Assembly: GCA_021781775.1 (NCBI GenBank)
Contig: JAJXWE010000017.1
Span: 1-11,887 of the forward strand
Reading direction: 5' to 3'
Source of the DNA: Pseudomonadota bacterium
Lineage (GTDB): Bacteria; Pseudomonadota; Gammaproteobacteria; Steroidobacterales; Steroidobacteraceae
DNA length: 11,887 nt
Positions 6,430 to 11,887 of the stretch are shown here, piece after piece (positions within the stretch are counted from its first letter, which is position 1; each line of letters begins with the position of its first letter). The position numbers were made by a program, and so were the translations under genes. Under the pieces are notes generated by a model. It worked only from the letters and a program-made list of their open reading frames with translations. It made no database searches and was not told the origin of the DNA.

Positions 6430-7998
6430 ATGCCCCGTCACATTGTTCCGTTGCTTGCCTCGGCCGTGCTGGCTTTGGCGCCGACCGTCCATGCTGCGAT
6501 CGCAAAGACTCCGGGCACGATCCCAGTCCCCCAGGCCCGCCGCTCGGTGACCCACGCCAGCGTGGTGATCGACGGGCAGCGCATCCGCTACACCGCGACC
6601 GCCGGCACGATCCTTTTGAAGGACAAGGCCGGCAAGGCCACGGCGAGCATGTTCTACGTGGCCTATACCGAGGACGGCGTGCACGATCCGGGCAAGCGTC
6701 CGCTGACCTTCGCCTACAACGGTGGGCCGGGTTTTGCCTCGGCGCTGGTGGATATCGGCGGCTTCGGTCCGCGCCGCATCGACTGGCCGGTGCCCGGACA
6801 GGCCGCCGCCGCTCAGCCCCCCTACCGGCTGGTGTCGAACCCGGACAGCATTCTGAAGGCCACCGACCTCGTGTTCATCGACGCGGTCGGCACCGGATAC
6901 AGCCGCATCGTCGGAGTCGGCAAGCCGAAGATGTTCTACGGCATCGATGGTGACGCACGCGCCTTCACGCAGTTCATCGAGCGTTACATCCAGCAGAACG
7001 GCCGGTTCGAATCGCCGAAGTTTCTGCTCGGCGAGAGCTACGGCACGACCCGCTCGGCGGTGCTGGCTCAGGATCTGGTGGGCCAGGGGGTCTACCTGGA
7101 CGGGGTGATCCTGTGCTCCACGGTGCTCGATTTTGCGACCCTGAACAACACTCCGGGCAACGATCTGCCCTACGAGCTGTATCTGCCCTCGTACGCGGCG
7201 GTAGCGTGGTATCACCACCGGCTCGATCCGCAGCCGCCGTACCTCGCAACCTTCGTGCAGCAGGTCGAGCGCTTCGCCGGTGGGCCGTATGCGCACGCGC
7301 TGTTCGAGGGCGCGGCGCTACCCGCCGCGCAGCGGCAGCAGCTTGCCGCGCAGTTGGCCCGTTACACGGGCCTGCCGGTATCACTGTGGCTGCGCGCGGA
7401 CCTGCGCATTCCGTTGTCGGTGTTCCAGCGCAACGTGCTCGGCGACCGCGCAAGCACCGGGCGGTTCGACGCGCGCTTCAGCGCGCCACAGCTGCAGCCC
7501 CTCGAGCCCGAGCAGGGCGACTCGGCCGCGGGTGCGGCGACGACGGCGATCTGGGGTGCCCTCAGCGCCAGCTTCGATGAGTACCTGCAGCACGAACTCG
7601 GCTACCACAGCGACCGCCTTTACGTGCAAAGCAGCGCCAGCGCGTTCAGGGCGTGGGACTGGAGCCACTATCAGCCGCCGCTGAGTGCGCTCGACGAAGG
7701 GGTGGGCAGCAGCACGAGTCTGGCGCGCGTGCGCAACGTCGCGCCGGCGCTGGCGCGGGCCATGAGCAATGATCCGGCGATGCAGTTGATGCTCAACAAC
7801 GGCTGGTTCGACATGGCGACCCCGTTTTTTGCGACCAACTACACCATCGCCCACATGGGTCTGCCGGCTGGTCTGCAGGGGAATGTCCATGAGTATTACT
7901 ATCCGGTCGGGCACATGCTGTACCTGAACCCGGCCGTGCTGTCCCAGTTGGCACACAACATCGACGCCTTCATCGCCGGGGCGATCCGGCGGGACTGA
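6430..7998 (+). CDS. Exported serine carboxypeptidase, peptidase family S10
   Basis: Secreted or periplasmic serine carboxypeptidase of 522 residues, expected to remove C-terminal residues from peptides. A signal peptide occupies residues 1-22 (MPRHIV, hydrophobic core, cleavage likely after VHA). NGGPG (97-101) is the oxyanion-region motif. GESYGT (201-206) carries nucleophile Ser203. NNGWFDMATP (456-465) carries Asp461, and YPVGHMLYL (491-499) carries His495, so the Ser-Asp-His triad is complete and in S10 order. NGGPGFASALV replaces the eukaryotic NGGPGCSS, close to the form usual in bacterial S10 members. A GGAGG site fixes the start. A perfect hairpin lies in its leader. Its end faces the GST gene with only 24 bases between the two stops. 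The family call is firm and the natural substrate is unknown. Confidence 0.93.
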   Translation: MPRHIVPLLASAVLALAPTVHAAIAKTPGTIPVPQARRSVTHASVVIDGQRIRYTATAGTILLKDKAGKATASMFYVAYTEDGVHDPGKRPLTFAYNGGPGFASALVDIGGFGPRRIDWPVPGQAAAAQPPYRLVSNPDSILKATDLVFIDAVGTGYSRIVGVGKPKMFYGIDGDARAFTQFIERYIQQNGRFESPKFLLGESYGTTRSAVLAQDLVGQGVYLDGVILCSTVLDFATLNNTPGNDLPYELYLPSYAAVAWYHHRLDPQPPYLATFVQQVERFAGGPYAHALFEGAALPAAQRQQLAAQLARYTGLPVSLWLRADLRIPLSVFQRNVLGDRASTGRFDARFSAPQLQPLEPEQGDSAAGAATTAIWGALSASFDEYLQHELGYHSDRLYVQSSASAFRAWDWSHYQPPLSALDEGVGSSTSLARVRNVAPALARAMSNDPAMQLMLNNGWFDMATPFFATNYTIAHMGLPAGLQGNVHEYYYPVGHMLYLNPAVLSQLAHNIDAFIAGAIRRD

Positions 7999-8022
7999 TC
8001 ACCCCGCGCATCGCCCGGTCCG

Positions 8023-8727
8023 TCAGTTCGCGCGCGGTATGTCCAGTCCGCGCGCGACGGCCGGGCGCGCCAGGAACCGCTCGAGTGCGCGGGCGACCCG
8101 CGGGAACGCATCGATGCCGACCAGGGCGCTCGCATCGTACAGACCGATCAGGGTGCGCACCCACGGGAAGATAGCGATGTCGGCGATGCTGTAGTCCTCG
8201 CCGGCGACCCAGGCCTGGCGCTCGAGCTGTCCCTCCAGCACCCCGAGCAGCCGCCGGGATTCGGCGACGTAGCGGTCACGGGGCCGCTTGTCCTCGACCT
8301 CCCGCCCCGCGAAATGGTGAAAGAACCCGACCTGGCCGAACATCGGGCCGATGCCGCCCATCTGGAACATCAGCCACTGGATGACGGTATAACGCCCGGC
8401 CGCCTTGGCAGGGAGGAAGCGCCCGGTCTTCTCGGCGAGGTACAGCAGGATCGCGCCGGACTCGAACAGGGCGAGCGGCTCGCCCAGCGGGCCATTCGGA
8501 TCGAGGATGGCCGGGATCTTGTTGTTCGGATTGAGCGAGCGAAACTCGCTCGAGAGCTGCTCCTGGCGTGCGAACTCCACGCGGTGCGCCTCGTACGGCA
8601 GCCCCGTTTCCTCCAGCATGATCGAGATTTTCACGCCATTCGGTGTCGGCAGCGAATACAGCTGCAGTCGATCAGGCTGTCGCGCAGGCCACTTGCGGGT
8701 GATGGGGAAGGCGTTCGCATCGAACAT
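8023..8727 (-). CDS. Glutathione S-transferase, nu-class (YfcG/YghU-like)
   Basis: Cytosolic GST-fold protein of 234 residues. The N-terminal thioredoxin-like domain has LPTPNGVKIS (26-35), in which Thr-Pro-Asn replaces the Tyr, Ser or Cys of other classes and is typical of the nu-class disulfide-bond oxidoreductases YfcG and YghU. Pro72 in NKIPAI is the cis-proline, and FESGAILLYLAE (88-99) binds the glutathione gamma-glutamyl group. The all-helical C-terminal domain contains MGGIGPMFGQ (123-132) and the capping motif YSIADIA (179-185). Such proteins reduce glutathione-linked disulfides or peroxides. The frame runs far upstream antisense to the trehalase gene, but the start at 8727 is set by AGGAG five bases before it and by family length. 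It is divergent from the trehalase-like gene and shares a 162-base upstream region with it. Confidence 0.93.
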   Translation of the reverse strand: MFDANAFPITRKWPARQPDRLQLYSLPTPNGVKISIMLEETGLPYEAHRVEFARQEQLSSEFRSLNPNNKIPAILDPNGPLGEPLALFESGAILLYLAEKTGRFLPAKAAGRYTVIQWLMFQMGGIGPMFGQVGFFHHFAGREVEDKRPRDRYVAESRRLLGVLEGQLERQAWVAGEDYSIADIAIFPWVRTLIGLYDASALVGIDAFPRVARALERFLARPAVARGLDIPRAN

Positions 8728-8732
8728 GGCGG

Positions 8733-8737
8733 CTCCT
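8733..8737 (-). promoter_or_regulatory. Ribosome binding site deciding the GST start
   Basis: CTCCT on the + strand, AGGAG on the - strand, five bases before the ATG at 8727-8725. It rejects all upstream starts in this long open frame. Confidence 0.7.
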
Positions 8738-8777
8738 GTGATGCCTCGCTGCCCGACCGGCAGCGGTTCCAGCGTCC

Positions 8778-8783
8778 TAGAAT
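8778..8783 (+). promoter_or_regulatory. Possible -10 box for the trehalase-like gene
   Basis: TAGAAT matches the sigma-70 -10 consensus in five of six positions and lies in the shared region between two divergent genes. The bases about 17 upstream (around 8755-8760, GACCGG) are a poor -35, so this is a weak call. Confidence 0.25.
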
Positions 8784-8801
8784 GAGCGTGCGGCGCCAGC
8801 G

Positions 8802-8827
8802 CGGCAAGCGCTCCGGTGCGCTTGCCG
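8802..8827 (+). promoter_or_regulatory. Perfect hairpin/inverted repeat upstream of the trehalase-like gene
   Basis: CGGCAAGCGC (8802-8811) and its exact reverse complement GCGCTTGCCG (8818-8827) flank a six-base loop, TCCGGT. It lies downstream of the possible -10 box and 62 bases before the trehalase start, so it would fall in the 5' leader of that mRNA. The symmetry also suits a repressor operator. There is no T-run. Confidence 0.5.
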
Positions 8828-8878
8828 GGGCCCGCGGGCGAGTCCATCATGGCCGCCTCGTGTCTGCGGCAGTGCAGC

Positions 8879-8883
8879 AAGGA
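8879..8883 (+). promoter_or_regulatory. Ribosome binding site deciding the trehalase-like start
   Basis: AAGGA six bases before ATG 8890. A second ATG follows at 8893. The frame is open from 8314 antisense to the GST, but only the 8890/8893 start gives a signal peptide. Confidence 0.6.
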
Positions 8884-8889
8884 TCGGAC

Positions 8890-10542
8890 ATGATGCGAAG
8901 TGCCCACGCTCGTCTGTCTGCGGCGACGATGATGCTGGCGGCGGTCTTGCTGCCCGCGGCGCAGGCAGCGTCGCTCAACGCCCGCACGAACAGTTATATC
9001 GAACGCACGTGGAGCACGCTCAAGCGCTCTGCGACTTCCTGCGCGTCCTACCCCAGCCGGCCGCATCAACACGGGCGGGTGCTCTACCTGCCGCACAACC
9101 TGCCCATGCCTGCCGCGGTACGTCAGCTGCAGGCGCATTGCCACGTGACCGTCCTGCGCCTCCCGGTGCGCATCGGTCAGCTCGGCGTGCTCGATCCGGC
9201 CACGCTCCCGCACCCCGGTCTGCTGTATCTGCCGAACCCCTATGTGGTCCCCGGTGGCTTCTTCAACGAGATGTTCGGTTGGGACAGCTACTTCATCGAG
9301 CTCGGACTCATCGCCGATCACCATGATGCGCTGGCGCGCGGCATCGTCGAGAACTTCCTCTTCGAGGTGAGACATTACGGCGCGCTTCTCAACGCCAACG
9401 CCACGTTTTCCCTGACGCGCTCGCAGCCGCCGTTTCTCGGCGAAATGATCCGTGCCATGCTGACCGCTCCGGCGGCTTTTCCCAATCGCGGGGCGGCCAC
9501 GGTCTGGCTGCGCGACGCCTATCCGCTGGCGGTGAAGGACTACTCGACGTGGGAGCGTCGCGAGCATCTTGCCGGCGATACCGGCCTGGCGCGCTACTTC
9601 GATTACGGCGGGCACGGTCCGGCGATCGAGCTGCGCAGTGCCGCGTACTATCGGGGCGTCATCCGCTTCCTCAGTGCCCATCCGGGCGAGGACCGCGGCT
9701 ACCTGGTCCGCTCCCCGCAGCATCCCTCGGCCGCCGAGGCGGCACGCCTGGCTCGCGTGAGCTGCGATCTCAACGCCTCGCGGGTTTGCGCCCGGGCCTG
9801 GTACGGCGGCTATCGGCTCACCGGCAAGTTCTACCGCGGCGATCGGGCCATGCGCGAGTCGGGATTCGACACCACATTCCGCTTCGGGGCCTTCAGCGGC
9901 TCGACGATCGACTATGCGCCGGTGGGATTGAACAGCCTGTTGTACCGCTACGCCCTCGATCTCAGCGCGTTCGCGCGCCGGCTGGGTCACACGCGGGCCG
10001 CGCGGCGCTGGGCTGCAGCGGCCGCGGCGCGCAGGCGGGCCATCAACACCTACCTGTGGAATGCCCGTCTCGGTCAATACACCGATTACGACTTCGTCAC
10101 GCACAAGCGTTCCTATTATGCGTTCGTCACGACGTTCTATCCGCTGTGGGCCGGAGTCGCCTCGCGCGCACAGGCCCGCGCGGTGCGTGACAACCTGCCG
10201 CTGTTCGAGCGCAAGGGCGGTCTGGCGACCAGCGACTACGCGAGCGGCGCGCAATGGGATGCGCCGTTCGGCTGGGCGCCAACCAACTGGCTGGCGGTGG
10301 CGGGGCTCGAGGCCTACGGCTATCACGCGGCGGCGCGGCGCGTCGCCCGACGGTTCACGGCCACGGTCGAGCGCGGATTCGCGCGCGACGGCACGATCCG
10401 CGAGAAATACAACATGGACACGGGCAGCGCCCGCGTCAGGATCACCGCAGGTTACACGCAGAACGAGACTGGCTTCGGCTGGACGAATGCGGTCTTCGTG
10501 TTGATGCAGCAGATGCTGGCGGCGCCGTCGGGCGGGCGCTGA
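8890..10542 (+). CDS. Exported GH37 trehalase-like glycosidase with altered active-site positions
   Basis: Predicted periplasmic GH37 protein of 550 residues; GH37 trehalases hydrolyse trehalose to two glucoses. A signal peptide spans about residues 1-26 (cleavage near AQA|AS). Family signature 1 appears as PGGFFNEMFGWDSY (121-134) and signature 2 as QWDAPFGWAP (455-464). RSQPP (177-181) and ESGFD (323-327) are conserved, so the general acid Asp327 and substrate-binding Arg177 and Arg331 seem present. Two positions differ from my memory of the family: the Arg of PGGRF is Phe124, and the Glu-Tyr that precedes GFGWTN and carries the catalytic base reads Gly521-Tyr522, with Glu526 four residues on. 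It may therefore be an atypical trehalase, have another disaccharide as substrate, or be impaired. It is divergent from the GST and convergent with the DUF3443 gene. Confidence 0.88.
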   Translation: MMRSAHARLSAATMMLAAVLLPAAQAASLNARTNSYIERTWSTLKRSATSCASYPSRPHQHGRVLYLPHNLPMPAAVRQLQAHCHVTVLRLPVRIGQLGVLDPATLPHPGLLYLPNPYVVPGGFFNEMFGWDSYFIELGLIADHHDALARGIVENFLFEVRHYGALLNANATFSLTRSQPPFLGEMIRAMLTAPAAFPNRGAATVWLRDAYPLAVKDYSTWERREHLAGDTGLARYFDYGGHGPAIELRSAAYYRGVIRFLSAHPGEDRGYLVRSPQHPSAAEAARLARVSCDLNASRVCARAWYGGYRLTGKFYRGDRAMRESGFDTTFRFGAFSGSTIDYAPVGLNSLLYRYALDLSAFARRLGHTRAARRWAAAAAARRRAINTYLWNARLGQYTDYDFVTHKRSYYAFVTTFYPLWAGVASRAQARAVRDNLPLFERKGGLATSDYASGAQWDAPFGWAPTNWLAVAGLEAYGYHAAARRVARRFTATVERGFARDGTIREKYNMDTGSARVRITAGYTQNETGFGWTNAVFVLMQQMLAAPSGGR

Positions 10543-10708
10543 GCCTCGGGGTGCACAAGTGTCGCGCGGCATTCGCGGAGCGGTGGCGCGCAACAGTGTC
10601 TCGGGTTGACGGGTTGAAGGGGCGGTTGCGCCGCGCGGCCCGGGCAGCGGCCCGCGTGCCGTAGGCGCACCGGACGCCGCCGCGTCGAACCCGGGATCTC
10701 AGCGGGCC

Positions 10709-11887
10709 TCAATAAGCGAAGTAGGGGCCGGTTCCACCGCTGGTTGTCGCGCCGTAGAAGGCGACGAACACGTTGCGCCCGAAGAAGAACGGCAGGCCGA
10801 AGTCGAACGAGCAGTCGGTCGCGCTGTTGGGGCAGTACGAGGACTGACTGCCGGCGCTCGCGCCGATATCGTTGAACGCGGCGTTGCTCGGGTAGGTGTT
10901 GAATTCCGTGCCGGCGTTCGCAATGGTGAAGTCGACGGTCGACTGCACCCCGTTCTGACCTGAGTTGGTCGCCGAGAGCTGCAGCGTGCTGCTCGGGCAG
11001 AACCAGTTGCCCTGGGTCACGCAGGTGTCCGGGATCGAGCTGTCGTCGAAGTAATAGGCGTTCGAGCCGGTGTCGAGGAACGAGTAGTTCAGCGCCTGTC
11101 CCTTGTAGGTCGTGGTGATGTCGCCGGAGTTGCTTGCCGTCAGCACGTTCTGGGCGGTGAGGGAGTTGTTGCCCTCGGTGCCGATGCCGAAGACCAGTGA
11201 GCCGGTGATCGAGGCGGCGGTGCCCGTGGAGCCGAGCGGCGGCAGCTCGACGATCACCCCATTGTTGTCGGTCTGAAAGTAGACCGCCGGGTCGGTGACC
11301 TGCGAGGCGACGGCGAGGGTCGTCGGCATGCAGGTGGTCGTCGAGGGGCAGGCATAGTAGTTGTAGTTGTCGACGACCTGCGCGCAGGTCGATCCACAGT
11401 CCTGCAAAAAGACACCGACACCGATGATGCCGTTCGCGCCGAAAGTCGCCACCGTGTCTTCCTGCGTTCCGGTGCCCGAGCAGGAGCTCGGCACGCTCTG
11501 ATAGTTCGGATCGCCGATCACCTGCATGGGGACGCTCGAGGCCGACTCGCTGCTGACGTCGACGTCGGCGGTATCGACCGGACCCCAACTGTAGCCGTCG
11601 ACGAACTGCGTGCACTCGGCCACTGGGTTGCCGCCGACGGTCTCGTGTGGCAAGGGGAGCGAGAACGGCTGGCCGGCGGTGTCGGTGGCATCGTCGAGGA
11701 TGCGCAGCCCGTACGAGCCGCTGTCGACCTCGATGTGATCGAACGTCTGGCACTGCGAGGTGCCCGGCACGCACACCGTGAGCGTGATGTAGGGGATGTC
11801 AACCGCGCCGCTGCAGCCCGTGCACGCGGGGCCGGAGTCGACGGTCATGGTGACGACGTTGGGTCCGGAGGTCACGATGGTCTGACC
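10709..11887 (-). CDS. DUF3443 family exported protein, pepsin-like layout (5' truncated)
   Basis: The frame is open through the right edge, so the N-terminus, probably with a lipoprotein or Sec signal and a Gly/Ser-rich linker, is missing. 392 codons are visible. The stretches TVCVPGTSQCQTFDHI, DSGSYGLRI, GANGIIGVGVFLQDCG, NNGVIVELP and FGIGTEGNNSL match my memory of DUF3443, a family of exported proteins of unknown function in Proteobacteria. Two Asp motifs, VDSGS (Asp codon 11725-11723) and LDTGS (11074-11072), lie 217 residues apart. Each is followed, much later, by a hydrophobic-Gly stretch: GIIGVGVF, and GLPFFFGRNVFVAFYGA near the C-terminus. This is the layout of a two-lobed aspartic protease. 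Many Cys suggest disulfides and an oxidising location. Family call likely; protease activity is inference. Confidence 0.8.
   Translation of the reverse strand, partial: GQTIVTSGPNVVTMTVDSGPACTGCSGAVDIPYITLTVCVPGTSQCQTFDHIEVDSGSYGLRILDDATDTAGQPFSLPLPHETVGGNPVAECTQFVDGYSWGPVDTADVDVSSESASSVPMQVIGDPNYQSVPSSCSGTGTQEDTVATFGANGIIGVGVFLQDCGSTCAQVVDNYNYYACPSTTTCMPTTLAVASQVTDPAVYFQTDNNGVIVELPPLGSTGTAASITGSLVFGIGTEGNNSLTAQNVLTASNSGDITTTYKGQALNYSFLDTGSNAYYFDDSSIPDTCVTQGNWFCPSSTLQLSATNSGQNGVQSTVDFTIANAGTEFNTYPSNAAFNDIGASAGSQSSYCPNSATDCSFDFGLPFFFGRNVFVAFYGATTSGGTGPYFAY

Noticed and set aside
8004..8037. CCGCGC...GCGCGG inverted repeat between the convergent carboxypeptidase and GST genes as a bidirectional terminator
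   Set aside because: Short stem, long loop and no T-run.
8314..8889. Upstream extension of the trehalase frame
   Set aside because: It is antisense to the GST N-terminal half. The start at 8890 has a Shine-Dalgarno and signal peptide.
8728..10593. Upstream extension of the GST frame to an 856-codon protein
   Set aside because: The extra part is antisense to the trehalase-like gene and has no motifs. The GST has its own ribosome binding site and normal length from 8727.
10452..11774. 440-codon - strand frame overlapping DUF3443
   Set aside because: Different frame of a recognised protein, Arg/Leu/His-rich, no motifs.

Overview
This is an 11.9 kb, GC-rich, densely coded bacterial window. Gene families and codon use suggest a Proteobacterium, probably beta or gamma: an nu-class GST, a class III PPK2, a bacterial S10 carboxypeptidase, a periplasmic GH37 trehalase-like protein and a DUF3443 exported protein. 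The genus cannot be read from the sequence. No rRNA, tRNA, CRISPR array, integrase or intact insertion sequence is visible.

Left part (1-3362, + strand): a tight four-gene catabolic operon, cut by the left edge. It holds the C-terminal part of a Rieske oxygenase alpha subunit (1-904), two tandem short-chain dehydrogenases (901-1668 and 1672-2427) and a 3-hydroxyacyl-CoA-dehydrogenase-family protein of the L-carnitine dehydrogenase/lambda-crystallin type (2427-3362). The junctions are GTGA, a 3-nt gap and TAATG, so the genes look translationally coupled. The Rieske protein has Glu where most ring hydroxylases have the bridging Asp, as in CntA-type carnitine oxygenase. Together with the carnitine-dehydrogenase-like gene this suggests a pathway for a quaternary amine or a hydroxylated acid. 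The substrate is inferred, not shown.

Middle (3363-4190): about 830 bases with no convincing gene. A separate Rieske oxygenase (4191-5285) follows. Its mononuclear iron motif has H-x3-H spacing, as in carbazole 1,9a-dioxygenase CarAa, instead of the usual H-x4-H.

Right part (5444-11887): mostly single housekeeping or stress and secreted genes. They are a PPK2 polyphosphate:nucleotide phosphotransferase (+), an exported S10 serine carboxypeptidase (+) behind a perfect hairpin, a nu-class GST (-), a divergent exported GH37 trehalase-like protein (+) with two altered active-site positions, and a DUF3443 protein (-) cut by the right edge. The DUF3443 protein carries two Asp-Ser/Thr-Gly motifs and a layout like a two-lobed pepsin.

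The most interesting leads are the carnitine-like Rieske/dehydrogenase operon, the pepsin-like reading of DUF3443, the trehalase with changed catalytic positions and the H-x3-H Rieske protein.
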